NCBI GenBank assembly: GCA_035513345.1
Contig: DATKCF010000030.1
Span: 4,505 to 68,504, forward strand
Reading direction: 5' to 3'
Length of the DNA: 64,000 bases
From: DATKCF01 sp035513345
GTDB taxonomy: Bacteria > Gemmatimonadota > Gemmatimonadetes > Longimicrobiales > RSA9
Shown here: in pieces, positions 35,977 to 43,835 of the stretch
How the letters are laid out: each line of letters starts with the position of its first letter
Numbering within the stretch: the first letter of the stretch is position 1
Made by a program: the position numbers and the translations under genes
Notes under the pieces: model-generated
Told to the model about the DNA's origin: nothing
The model's input: the letters and a program-made list of their open reading frames with translations, nothing else
The model's database searches: none

Positions 35977-37089
35977 GTGAACGTTCCACTGCTCGATCTG
36001 CGCGGCCAGTACGCGGCGATCCGCGGTGAGGTCGATGAGGCGATCGGGCGCGTCATCGAGTCGCAGTACTTCATCCTCGGCCCGGAGGTAACGGCCTTCG
36101 AGGAGGAAATCGCGACGTTCTGCGGCGTGAGCCGCGCAATCGGCGTATCGTCCGGAACCGACGCGTTGCTCGTCGCACTCATGGCGCTGGGTGTGAGCCC
36201 GGGCGATGAGATCGTCACCACACCGTTCACGTTCTTCGCGACCGCCGGCGTCATCGCGAGGCTCGGCGCGCGTCCCGTGTTCATCGACATCGAGGCGGAA
36301 ACCTTCAACATCGATCCGGGTCGTCTTGCCGATGCCATCGGGCCGCGTACCCGCGCGGTCGTGCCGGTACACCTGTACGGCCAGTGCGTCGACCCGGACG
36401 TCTACCGGGTCGCGGCAGGAGCAGGTGTGCCCGTGGTCGAGGATGCCGCGCAGGCGATCGGCGCCAGGGATGCCGACGGCCGTAGCGCCGGTGCCATGGG
36501 GTTGGGCGGCTGCTTCTCGTTCTTTCCGACGAAGAATCTTGGCGGATTCGGCGATGCCGGTCTGGTCACGACGAACGACGACGCGTTCGCCGATCTCGTC
36601 CAGATTCTGCGCGTTCACGGTGGTGAACAGCGATATCATCACCGTCGAGTCGGTGGCAACTTCCGGCTGGACGCGCTCCAGGCGGCGGTGCTGCGTGTGA
36701 AGCTCAGGCACCTGCGCGACTGGAACGAGGCACGCCGGCGAAACGCCGACCGGTACCGTGCACTGATCGCCGACGCCGGACTCGATGCTGATGTGCGGAC
36801 GCCCGTCGATGCCGCCGGCCACATCTACCACCAGTTCGTGATCCGCGCACGCAACCGCGATGCGCTGCGCAATCACCTGCGCGATCGTGGAATCGGCAGC
36901 GAAGTCTACTATCCCCTTCCGCTCCACCTGCAGGAGTGCTTCTCCGACCTGGGCGGTTCGGCCGGCGATTATCCGGTTGCAGAAGCAGCCGCCCGCGAAG
37001 TGCTGGCGTTGCCGATCTATCCGGAACTGACCGAGGATCAGCTGGGCGCTGTGGTCGACGGGATCGCGTCGTTCTACCGGGGAACCTGA
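35977..37089 (+). CDS. DegT/DnrJ/EryC1 family PLP-dependent sugar aminotransferase
   Basis: A 370-residue aminotransferase of the nucleotide-sugar type. It begins VPLLDLRGQYAAIRGEVDEA, has GVSSGTDALLVAL for phosphate binding, EDAAQAIGA with the PLP-ring Asp, and FSFFPTKNLGGFGDAG with the Schiff-base lysine. It transfers an amino group, usually from glutamate, to a keto-sugar nucleotide. The neighbouring epimerase supports a cell-surface glycan role; the exact sugar is unknown. GTG 35977 starts 22 bases after the epimerase stop. Confidence 0.88.
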   Translation: MNVPLLDLRGQYAAIRGEVDEAIGRVIESQYFILGPEVTAFEEEIATFCGVSRAIGVSSGTDALLVALMALGVSPGDEIVTTPFTFFATAGVIARLGARPVFIDIEAETFNIDPGRLADAIGPRTRAVVPVHLYGQCVDPDVYRVAAGAGVPVVEDAAQAIGARDADGRSAGAMGLGGCFSFFPTKNLGGFGDAGLVTTNDDAFADLVQILRVHGGEQRYHHRRVGGNFRLDALQAAVLRVKLRHLRDWNEARRRNADRYRALIADAGLDADVRTPVDAAGHIYHQFVIRARNRDALRNHLRDRGIGSEVYYPLPLHLQECFSDLGGSAGDYPVAEAAAREVLALPIYPELTEDQLGAVVDGIASFYRGT

Positions 37090-37113
37090 ACGGCCGGAGC
37101 CGCCCGGGCCCGC

Positions 37114-37142
37114 TTTACACTCCCGTTCCGCACGGGTTACCT
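37114..37142 (+). promoter_or_regulatory. Candidate promoter of DAHP synthase with a spacer hairpin
   Basis: TTTACA (37114-37119), a 17-base spacer and TTACCT (37137-37142). The spacer holds an inverted repeat, CCCGT (37122-37126) and ACGGG (37132-37136), that could be an operator. Inference from position and match to other promoters here. Confidence 0.42.
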
Positions 37143-37160
37143 TCATTCCGCAAACGACTT

Positions 37161-37182
37161 GCGCGGCCGGTGCCGGCCGCGC
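37161..37182 (+). repeat. Perfect 10-bp inverted repeat in the DAHP-synthase leader
   Basis: GCGCGGCCGG and CCGGCCGCGC are exact inverted repeats separated by TG, 24 bases before the start codon. It could be a strong leader hairpin or a protein-binding palindrome. No T-run follows, so a simple terminator is unlikely. Confidence 0.6.
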
Positions 37183-37206
37183 GAACGCTTTCCAGGCGAA
37201 ATCAAG

Positions 37207-38301
37207 ATGCTGGTCGTGATGAGACATGGCGCCCCGGAGACAAGCATCCGGCGCGTCGTAGAGGCCATCCGCGAACTCGGCTACCAGGCGCTTCCAATGC
37301 CCGGCAAGCAGAGGACGGCGATCGGTCTGATCGGCAACGATGGGAAGGTCGACAGCGGCCGGCTCGAAGCGCTGCCCGATGTACTCCAGATCATCCACGT
37401 CTCACAGCCGTACAAGCAGGTATCGAGGGAGTGGCGTCCCGAACCGACGATCGTCGAACTCGCCAACGGTACGGTGATCGGCGGCAACGATGTCGTGCTG
37501 ATGGCGGGACCCTGCTCGGTCGAATCGGAACAACAGATCCTGACGATCGCGCGGCTGCTGCGCGAATCGGGCGCGACCGTGCTTCGAGGCGGCGCATTCA
37601 AGCCGCGTACCTCACCGTACGCGTTTCAGGGGATGGGAGTTGAGGGCCTGAAGCTCCTGGCGAAGGCCAGGGCGGAGACGGGCCTCGCGATCGTGACCGA
37701 AGCGCTCGAGCCCGATACGGTCGAAGTCGTGGCGGAATACGCGGACATTATCCAGATCGGCGCGCGCAACATGCAGAACTATCCGCTGCTGCGGCGGGCC
37801 GGTCGTACAGGTCGGCCGATCCTGCTGAAGCGGGGCATGGCCGCGACGATCAACGAACTGCTGCTGAGCGCGGAGTATGTGCTGGCGGAAGGCAATCACC
37901 AGGTCATCCTGTGCGAACGGGGCGTGCGCGGATTCGATGAGCACACGAGGAATCTGCTCGACCTGACGGCGATACCGGTGGTGCATGCGTTGTCGCACCT
38001 GCCGATCATCGCGGATCCGAGCCACGGCACGGGCGTCCGCGCGAAGGTGATGCCCATGGCGCGCGCGGCCGTTGCGGCCGGCGCGGACGGCCTCATGATC
38101 GAGGTGCATCCCGAACCGGATCGCGCCCTGTCGGATGGCGCGCAGTCGCTGTGGCCGGACCAGTTCGATGAACTCGTACGCCAGGTTGCGATGATAGCCG
38201 AAGCGATCGGTCGCCGCCTCGCGCCCGGTCTGGCCACGGCGCTCGCCGCACACGGCCCGCCCTCTGACCCGTCCCGCGGCTCCGGAGCCGTTCCGGGTTG
38301 A
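37207..38301 (+). CDS. aroF: 3-deoxy-7-phosphoheptulonate (DAHP) synthase, class I-beta with N-terminal regulatory domain
   Basis: First step of the shikimate pathway: phosphoenolpyruvate plus erythrose 4-phosphate to DAHP. The 364-residue protein has an N-terminal ferredoxin-like regulatory domain (about 1-70, MLVVMRHGAPETSIRRVVEA) as in the Thermotoga-type enzyme. The catalytic barrel has MAGPCSVES, GGAFKPRTSPYAFQG, IGARNMQN, LLKRGM, CERGVRGF, ADPSHGTG and a closing EVHPEPDRALSDGAQS. The N-terminal domain implies allosteric control by an aromatic end product. ATG 37207 is chosen for its fit to the family. The stop codon lies in the -35 of the SRP RNA promoter. Confidence 0.95.
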   Translation: MLVVMRHGAPETSIRRVVEAIRELGYQALPMPGKQRTAIGLIGNDGKVDSGRLEALPDVLQIIHVSQPYKQVSREWRPEPTIVELANGTVIGGNDVVLMAGPCSVESEQQILTIARLLRESGATVLRGGAFKPRTSPYAFQGMGVEGLKLLAKARAETGLAIVTEALEPDTVEVVAEYADIIQIGARNMQNYPLLRRAGRTGRPILLKRGMAATINELLLSAEYVLAEGNHQVILCERGVRGFDEHTRNLLDLTAIPVVHALSHLPIIADPSHGTGVRAKVMPMARAAVAAGADGLMIEVHPEPDRALSDGAQSLWPDQFDELVRQVAMIAEAIGRRLAPGLATALAAHGPPSDPSRGSGAVPG

Positions 38302-38326
38302 CCCACGCCGACCGCATGGATTACGT
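38298..38326 (+). promoter_or_regulatory. Promoter of SRP RNA
   Basis: TTGACC (38298-38303), a 17-base spacer and TTACGT (38321-38326) end five bases before the first base of the SRP RNA stem, which is where transcription should begin. The TGA inside the -35 is the aroF stop. Confidence 0.6.
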
Positions 38327-38330
38327 TCCG

Positions 38331-38437
38331 AGGTCGCCCCAGGAACCGTAGGGCGCAAGCTCACGAACCCCGTCAGGACCTGAAGGTAGCAGCGGTAAGT
38401 GCAGTGAGCGTCGCTGCGGCAATCCTGGGGCGATTCT
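38331..38437 (+). ncRNA. ffs: Signal recognition particle RNA, small (4.5S) bacterial type
   Basis: Contains the conserved SRP domain IV core GTCAGGACCTGAAGGTAGCA with the GGAA-like loop replaced by a related tetraloop. A long terminal stem closes the molecule: 38334-38344 (TCGCCCCAGGA) pairs without gaps with 38423-38433 (TCCTGGGGCGA). The length of about 107 bases fits the 4.5S form lacking an Alu domain. It lies just upstream of dnaX, a common location. Exact ends are estimated from the stem and promoter. Confidence 0.88.
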
Positions 38438-38471
38438 GTTCCCATGCCCCCGCAGCGATAGACCAGATCCC

Positions 38472-40292
38472 ATGTCACAGAATCGAGCAGCGCTCGCCCG
38501 GACGTACCGGCCCCGCCATTTCGGCGAGGTCGCAATGCAGGAACATGTGGCGGAGACGTTGCGCACGGCAGTCGCACGCGGCCGCGTTGCGCATGCCTAC
38601 CTGTTCACGGGCCCGCGCGGCGTCGGCAAGACGACCGCGGCCCGCGTTCTCGCGATGGCTCTCAACTGTCCGAACCGAAGCGACGGGTCGGGCGATCTGC
38701 GCGAAGGTGAGCCGTGTGGCGAGTGCGAGTCGTGCACGTCGATCTGGGCGGGGCGGACATCACTCGACGTGATCGAGATCGATGCCGCATCGAACCGCGG
38801 CGTCGATGACGCCCGCGACCTGCGCGAGCGGGCAATGTACGCGCCGACCGATGAGTTCCGGTACAAGGTCTATATCATCGACGAAGCGCACATGCTCACG
38901 CGCGAGGCGTGGAACGCGCTCCTCAAGATCCTCGAGGAGCCGCCGCCGCGTGTGATCTTCGTCTTCGCTACGACGGAGCCGCAGAAGATCCTGCAATCGG
39001 CTCCGCCCATCCTGTCCCGCTGCCAGCGGTTCGATTTCCGGCGAATTCCAGTAGACGGCATCCTGCTACGACTGCGCGCCGTGCTCGAAGCGGAGGGCGT
39101 GGAAGCGGATGATGATGCGCTTGTGCCGATCGCGCGCAAGGCCGAAGGCGGCATGCGCGATGCAATGTCGCTGCTCGACCAGGTGATGTCGTTTGCCGAG
39201 GGCCGTATCACAGAGCCCGATGTGCGTCTCGTCCTCGGACTCATTGGCGACGAGCTGTACCTCCAGCTGTTCGGTATCATCGGCGGGAAACAGTACGGCG
39301 ATGTGTTCCGCTTCGTCGACAGGCTGCTCGCGGAAGGCTACGACCTGACCGAGTTCTATCGCGGCCTGGCCGATGCGCTGCGAACGCTGCTCGAAGTGAA
39401 GTTCGATGGCGATGTGCCGACTCACGTTCGAGAGGATCTGCGCCCGGCATTCAAGGCGACCGCCGCGACGTTCGGCGGCGGCGACCTGCTCCGCATGCTG
39501 GCGATGGTGTCCGAGCTCGACGTCGAAGGACGGTTCCGCAAGAGCGGCAACCCGCGGACGATGCTCGAAGCGCTGCTGCTGCGTTTCGCCTGGCTCGATC
39601 GGACCGTCGCGATCGAGGACCTCCTGGCAGTCGCGAGCGGCTCGCCACCACCGCCCGACTCGATCGGCGCCACAGGCTCCGGCGGCGGTACTGTTGCCGG
39701 GCGACCGCATCCAACCGGCAATCCGCCGGCGTCGAGTTCGACGGGGACGGAGAGCCGGGGCGAGCCGGATCGCACGACGGCGCGAGCGGAATCGGTGCCG
39801 CCGCTGGCTGACAGCATGGCTGCCGCGGCGGGCGGCCGTGGCGCCGTGGCCGCGGCGGTCCGCTTGCCGCCCCAGGCGGCAGTCCGGTCGGCACCGGACC
39901 GGGCGAGGCCTGCGAGGACCGCGGATGAGGCGTTGGGCCGGTTGATCCGGAAGCGCGATTCGGTGCCGAGCGGATTGCTCTTTTTCCTGCCCGCGGGCCA
40001 GGCTCGTATGGAAGGCGACACGGTCGTTCTCGAGCTGCCGCCGGGCCCGGGGCTCGAACGGCTCATGGCCGAGGTTGGGGCGCAGAGGGCGTTGCAAGCC
40101 GCGTTCGCAGAGGAACTCGGCGTAGCGGTCAGGCTCGACGTTCGGGCGCGAGGCGGTGAAACGGACAGGTCGGCGGCGCCACGGCGGCTTACGCCCGAAG
40201 GTGTGCGCAGCGACCAGCTCGCTCGGCTGACGCGGGCGGATCCACTGCTGGGCAAGGCTGTCGAGCGCTGGGATCTCGAGCTGATGGATTGA
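38472..40292 (+). CDS. dnaX: DNA polymerase III subunit gamma/tau
   Basis: Clamp-loader ATPase of the replisome. The 606-residue protein begins RAALARTYRPRHFGEV and carries Walker A GPRGVGKTT (47-55), zinc cysteines in the CGECESC region, Walker B IIDEAHML, sensor 1 FATTEPQK and the SRC arginine-finger motif (LSRCQRFDFRRI). A low-complexity Gly/Pro/Ala linker (about 400-480) leads to a C-terminal tau region. I see no convincing slippery site for a short gamma form. It is followed by yraN, ybaB and recR. Confidence 0.95.
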   Translation: MSQNRAALARTYRPRHFGEVAMQEHVAETLRTAVARGRVAHAYLFTGPRGVGKTTAARVLAMALNCPNRSDGSGDLREGEPCGECESCTSIWAGRTSLDVIEIDAASNRGVDDARDLRERAMYAPTDEFRYKVYIIDEAHMLTREAWNALLKILEEPPPRVIFVFATTEPQKILQSAPPILSRCQRFDFRRIPVDGILLRLRAVLEAEGVEADDDALVPIARKAEGGMRDAMSLLDQVMSFAEGRITEPDVRLVLGLIGDELYLQLFGIIGGKQYGDVFRFVDRLLAEGYDLTEFYRGLADALRTLLEVKFDGDVPTHVREDLRPAFKATAATFGGGDLLRMLAMVSELDVEGRFRKSGNPRTMLEALLLRFAWLDRTVAIEDLLAVASGSPPPPDSIGATGSGGGTVAGRPHPTGNPPASSSTGTESRGEPDRTTARAESVPPLADSMAAAAGGRGAVAAAVRLPPQAAVRSAPDRARPARTADEALGRLIRKRDSVPSGLLFFLPAGQARMEGDTVVLELPPGPGLERLMAEVGAQRALQAAFAEELGVAVRLDVRARGGETDRSAAPRRLTPEGVRSDQLARLTRADPLLGKAVERWDLELMD

Positions 40293-40338
40293 CCGGTCCG
40301 TCCATTGCCGTGCCCCGGTGCAGGCACACGGTTGGGGC

Positions 40339-40701
40339 ATGGCCGATCCACACGAGTTCGGAAAACGTTGCGAAGCGCTGGCCGCGGAGTCGCTGATTGC
40401 GGCAGGCTGGCGAATCGTCGCCCGGAACTACCGCTTTGGTCGTCGCGAGATCGACCTTATCGCGAGCCGGAACCGGGTCATCGCGTTCGTCGAGGTGAAG
40501 GGTCGTCGCGGCGATGGCTACGGACACCCGCTCGAGGCGATCACGCGTCGCAAACGCGAGGAGATCCGCCGGGTCGCCGAGCACTGGATCGCGCGCCACG
40601 GACAGCCTGGACAGACATACCGATTCGACGCGATCGGCGTGAGGCGCGATACCCGCGCGGATCAGGTGATCGAGCACGTGGAAGACGCGTGGCGCCTGTG
40701 A
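40339..40701 (+). CDS. YraN/UPF0102 family protein
   Basis: A 120-residue member of the UPF0102 family, with a predicted Holliday-junction-resolvase-like nuclease fold. REIDLIA and FVEVKGR give the E..D...ExK pattern of PD-(D/E)XK nucleases. Family activity is poorly characterised. ATG 40339 is preferred; a GTG seven codons upstream is in frame. Confidence 0.88.
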   Translation: MADPHEFGKRCEALAAESLIAAGWRIVARNYRFGRREIDLIASRNRVIAFVEVKGRRGDGYGHPLEAITRRKREEIRRVAEHWIARHGQPGQTYRFDAIGVRRDTRADQVIEHVEDAWRL

Positions 40702-40793
40702 AGCCGACGCAGCATGGATCGGCCTGAGATACAACCGGAACCCGCTTCGCCACAGGGGTAGAATCACGGCACATGCGGTCGGCTCGAACGCGC

Positions 40794-40823
40794 TTGCCAG
40801 CCGCGCGATCGGTCCGGTACCTT
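40794..40823 (+). promoter_or_regulatory. Candidate promoter of ybaB-recR
   Basis: TTGCCA (40794-40799), an 18-base spacer and TACCTT (40818-40823) end 33 bases before the ybaB ATG, in a 155-base gap that otherwise looks empty. Confidence 0.4.
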
Positions 40824-40856
40824 CAGAATCGTGATCAATCCGGCGACTCTTCATTC

Positions 40857-41180
40857 ATGACGAATTTTCAGCAGCTCCTCCAGATGGGCCAGCAGGTCCA
40901 GGCCCGGCTTTCCCAACTCCAGACCGAGCTTGGCAGCCGCACGGTGACGTGCTCGAGCGGCGGTGGCATGGTGACCGTGACGGCGGACGGCAGGGGGCAC
41001 GTGAAGTCCATCAAGATCGATCGGACCGTTGTCGATCCTGAGGACGTCGAAATGCTCGAGGATCTCGTCCAGGCGGCGGTCAACGAAGCCCAACAGCGGG
41101 CTCAACAGCTCTACGAAGAGGAAGTCAGGAAGCTGGCTGGCGGTCTCCCGATACCCTTCGGCCTGCCCGGCCTGCCGTGA
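40857..41180 (+). CDS. YbaB/EbfC nucleoid-associated protein
   Basis: A 107-residue DNA-binding protein of the YbaB/EbfC family, coating DNA as a dimer. It has the characteristic MTNFQQLLQMGQQVQARL start, VTVTADGRGHVKSIKID, DPEDVEMLEDLVQAAVNEA and a glycine/proline-rich C-terminus. The reading frame is open further upstream, but ATG 40857 gives the family N-terminus. It lies between yraN and recR and overlaps recR by four bases; the dnaX-ybaB-recR order is widely conserved. Confidence 0.94.
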   Translation: MTNFQQLLQMGQQVQARLSQLQTELGSRTVTCSSGGGMVTVTADGRGHVKSIKIDRTVVDPEDVEMLEDLVQAAVNEAQQRAQQLYEEEVRKLAGGLPIPFGLPGLP

Positions 41181-41773
41181 GCGCGATCGATGGGCTGGTC
41201 GGCGAGTTCGCTCGCCTGCCAGGCATCGGCCGCAAGACGGCGCTCCGGTTGACCTACCACCTGCTGAGGCGGCCGCATGATGAGATGCGGCGGCTCGCCC
41301 GGGCGCTGGACGAAGTGGCGGCGCGGGTCCACGCGTGCTCCACATGCGGCAACCTGACGGAAGCCGATCCGTGCGAGTTGTGCCAGAGCGATCGAAGGGA
41401 TGCTTCCATCGTGTGCGTCGTGGAGGAAGCGTCCGACATTGCCGCGATCGAACGCACCGGCGCGTTCCTCGGGCGGTACCACGTCCTGGGCGGGCGGCTG
41501 TCGCCGCTCGAGGGTGTGGGCCCCGATGATCTGCGTGTTACTCCGCTGCTGGCCCGGGTGCGTGACGGCGGTGGCGCGGTGCGGGAAGTGATCGTGGCTA
41601 CGAATCCGAGCGTTGAAGGTGAGGCTACGGCACTATACCTTCAGAGGCTGATCCGGCCACTTGGCGTGCGAGTCACGCGACTCGCCAGAGGCATGCCGGT
41701 CGGCGGCGATCTCGAATACACTGACGGCGTCACCATCGCCGAGGCACTGGCCGGACGGCGAGAAATAGGTTGA
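41177..41773 (+). CDS. recR: Recombination mediator RecR
   Basis: Works with RecO (and RecF) in loading RecA at gaps. The 198-residue protein has the helix-hairpin-helix LPGIGRKTALRL, a four-cysteine zinc finger (CSTCGNLTEADPCELC), and a Toprim domain with VVEEASDIAAIE and ATNPSVEGEATALYL. The end, TRLARGMPVGGDLEYTD, is the conserved Walker-B-like segment. GTG 41177 overlaps ybaB. Full length. Confidence 0.97.
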   Translation: MSAIDGLVGEFARLPGIGRKTALRLTYHLLRRPHDEMRRLARALDEVAARVHACSTCGNLTEADPCELCQSDRRDASIVCVVEEASDIAAIERTGAFLGRYHVLGGRLSPLEGVGPDDLRVTPLLARVRDGGGAVREVIVATNPSVEGEATALYLQRLIRPLGVRVTRLARGMPVGGDLEYTDGVTIAEALAGRREIG

Positions 41774-41774
41774 C

Positions 41775-42095
41775 ATGCGGCGAGGACGCATAATCAAGGT
41801 TCTCGGACTGGTCGCGCTGATCTTCGGAGCGGTCACCGGGATCAGCACGCTGGTCGTGCGTGACCAGATCACGCGGCACCGGCGCGATCTGTTCAGCGTG
41901 AGCGCTCGCCAGCGGCTCGCAGCGCTGGGCTACATCGCCGGGCTCGCCGCGTCCGTCGAGATGGTGCATCTTCTGCGCGATTACGTGGCGTGGGAGCCGC
42001 GCAGCCTGCTGCGGCGCCGGGCGCACCAGATCATCGAGCGCATGGAACGGCATCTGGACCAGACCGCGGGACCGCGTGCCGGGATCGCCGGATGA
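41775..42095 (+). CDS. Small membrane protein preceding the roadblock/MglA genes
   Basis: A 106-residue protein with one strong N-terminal hydrophobic helix (VLGLVALIFGAVTGISTLVV, about 9-28) and a positively charged cytoplasmic-type remainder rich in Arg. I do not recognise it. It starts two bases after recR and overlaps the roadblock gene by four bases (ATGA), so it is almost certainly cotranslated with it. It may anchor the roadblock/MglA module at the membrane; this is inference from coupling only. Confidence 0.68.
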   Translation: MRRGRIIKVLGLVALIFGAVTGISTLVVRDQITRHRRDLFSVSARQRLAALGYIAGLAASVEMVHLLRDYVAWEPRSLLRRRAHQIIERMERHLDQTAGPRAGIAG

Positions 42096-42589
42096 CGCGT
42101 GCCGAAAGCATCGCGTCGATCGGCACGGACGACCTCGCGCAAATTGAAACGCTGCTCAAGCGGTATCTGCAGGAGACCAGCGCGCGGTGCGCGATCGTGA
42201 TCGATCGGACGGGCCGTATGCTGGCTGTGGCGGGCGATACAGGCGGCATCGATCAGACCGCATTCGCGTCGCTGGCGGCCGCGGACTTCGCGGCCAGCGA
42301 CCAGCTCGCCGTGCTGCTTGGCGAGCGTGAGTTCGCATCGCTCTATCACCATGGCGAGCGCCAGTCCATGTATCTGGCCGATGCGGATGGCTGGGCTATC
42401 CTCGCTGCGATATTCGACAGAAGGACGACCCTGGGCATGGTGCGGATCAAGACAAAAGGTGTGGTGGCGCGGCTGGGCCGCGTATTCCGTGACATAGCGG
42501 AGAGCGGACCATCCGGCTCCGTCGTATCCATGGAAGTCGGCTGGGCCGATGACGCCGAATCGGAAATCGACCGCCTTTTCACGGACTAG
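42092..42589 (+). CDS. Roadblock/LC7 domain protein (MglB-like)
   Basis: A 165-residue cytosolic protein with the roadblock fold: LLKRYLQETSARCAIVIDRTGRMLAVAG, LAAADFAASDQLAVLLGE, then a central strand pair and a final helix. Such proteins act as GTPase-activating partners or scaffolds for MglA-type GTPases. The mglA gene follows 12 bases later, which strongly supports a regulator/GTPase pair. ATG 42092 overlaps the small membrane protein's stop. Confidence 0.86.
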   Translation: MTRAESIASIGTDDLAQIETLLKRYLQETSARCAIVIDRTGRMLAVAGDTGGIDQTAFASLAAADFAASDQLAVLLGEREFASLYHHGERQSMYLADADGWAILAAIFDRRTTLGMVRIKTKGVVARLGRVFRDIAESGPSGSVVSMEVGWADDAESEIDRLFTD

Positions 42590-42601
42590 GAGGGGTGGCC
42601 G

Positions 42602-43183
42602 ATGTCGATGATCAACTACGCCAGCCGCGAGATCAATTGCAAGCTGGTCTACTACGGGCCGGGGCTGGGTGGCAAGACGAGCAACCTCGAGTACATCTAC
42701 GGCAAGATCAATCCGCAAACGCGCGGCAAGCTCATCTCACTGGCGACCGAGCAGGAGCGGACCCTGTTCTTCGACTTCCTGCCCGTCGACCTGGGCTCGA
42801 TCCGCGGGTTCAAGACCCGGTTTCACCTGTACACGGTGCCCGGTCAAGTCTATTACAACGCCAGCCGCCGCCTCATCCTGAAGGGAGTCGACGGCATCGC
42901 GTTCGTGGCTGATTCGCAGGCGGAACGAATGGACGCGAACATCGCCGCGATGGAAAACCTGTACGAGAACCTTGCCGACTACGGCTACGATCCGAAGAAC
43001 GTCGCGATCATCATGCAGTACAACAAGCGGGATCTCCCGAGTGCGGTACCGATCGAGGAACTGCGATCACACCTCAATCCGGCGAGCCATCTGCCCGAGT
43101 TCGAAGCGGTGGCGATCAGCGGCAGGGGCGTGTTCGACACGTTGAAGGCGGTGAGCAAGCTGGTTCTCAAGTCGCTCAGTTGA
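42602..43183 (+). CDS. mglA: Ras-like GTPase MglA
   Basis: Small GTPase that sets polarity for gliding or twitching motility in other bacteria. The 193-residue protein has P-loop GPGLGGKTSN (19-28), a G3 segment TVPGQVYY with threonine 78 in place of the usual aspartate (the MglA hallmark), and NKRD (141-144). A strong ribosome-binding site, AGGAGGGG, lies about six bases before the ATG. Gliding or type IV pilus genes are not in the window, so the output is unknown. A roadblock gene directly precedes it. Confidence 0.94.
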   Translation: MSMINYASREINCKLVYYGPGLGGKTSNLEYIYGKINPQTRGKLISLATEQERTLFFDFLPVDLGSIRGFKTRFHLYTVPGQVYYNASRRLILKGVDGIAFVADSQAERMDANIAAMENLYENLADYGYDPKNVAIIMQYNKRDLPSAVPIEELRSHLNPASHLPEFEAVAISGRGVFDTLKAVSKLVLKSLS

Positions 43184-43190
43184 GGCCCTC

Positions 43191-43835
43191 GTGGTGCTGA
43201 ATCGGAGCACCCTGCCGAACGCGATCACGGTCGCACGGATAGCGATGACACCGGCGATCGTGCTGCTGCTTTTCACGCCGACGTTCGGGGCCCGGCTCGG
43301 CGCGTTCGTTCTGTTCCTCGCCGCCGCGTTCTCCGATCTCTGGGACGGCTATCTCGCACGGAAGCACGGCTGGATCTCCGATTTCGGCAAACTGTGGGAC
43401 CCGATCGCCGATAAGTTGCTGCTCGTGGCCACCTTCGTGCCGTTCCATATCCTGTCGTTGCGGCCTGATCCCGAAACCCGGATACCGGTGTTCGGCACGT
43501 TCCCGCTGTGGATTCTGCTCGTGGTGCTGGGCCGCGAAGTGCTCGTCACGGTGATCCGGTCGCTCGCGGCACGTCGTGGCCTTGTCATTCCGGCGGGTCC
43601 GGAAGGCAAGCTGAAGGCACTGTTCCAGAACATATTCGTCGGCACGACGATCTTCTGGTTGGCGTTGAGAACGGCGGGCGAGGATCGCGGCTGGGCAGGC
43701 GAGGCGTGGCGCAACTGGCAGATCTTCCATGGCACTGTTCTGATCATCACGCTGGCAATCGCCGTGATCCTCACGGTCTACTCGATGATCGTCTATCTGT
43801 GGGCGTGGCGTCGCATCGGACGGGTGGCAATCTGA
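43191..43835 (+). CDS. pgsA: CDP-diacylglycerol--glycerol-3-phosphate 3-phosphatidyltransferase
   Basis: Makes phosphatidylglycerophosphate for phosphatidylglycerol and cardiolipin. The 214-residue inner-membrane protein has about five hydrophobic helices and the CDP-alcohol phosphotransferase signature DGYLAR-x8-G-x3-D-x3-D (SDLWDGYLARK and FGKLWDPIADK). The N-terminal LPNAITVARI is typical of PgsA. GTG 43191 starts seven bases after mglA. CinA overlaps its end, and pgsA-cinA is a known neighbour pair. Confidence 0.92.
   Translation: MVLNRSTLPNAITVARIAMTPAIVLLLFTPTFGARLGAFVLFLAAAFSDLWDGYLARKHGWISDFGKLWDPIADKLLLVATFVPFHILSLRPDPETRIPVFGTFPLWILLVVLGREVLVTVIRSLAARRGLVIPAGPEGKLKALFQNIFVGTTIFWLALRTAGEDRGWAGEAWRNWQIFHGTVLIITLAIAVILTVYSMIVYLWAWRRIGRVAI

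Noticed and set aside
38472..40292. Programmed frameshift in dnaX giving a gamma form
   Set aside because: No A-rich slippery heptamer with a downstream stem was seen.
41770..41796. TTGACA followed after 15 bases by TAATCA at the start of the small membrane protein gene
   Set aside because: Spacing is too short and the -10 is inside the coding sequence just after its start.
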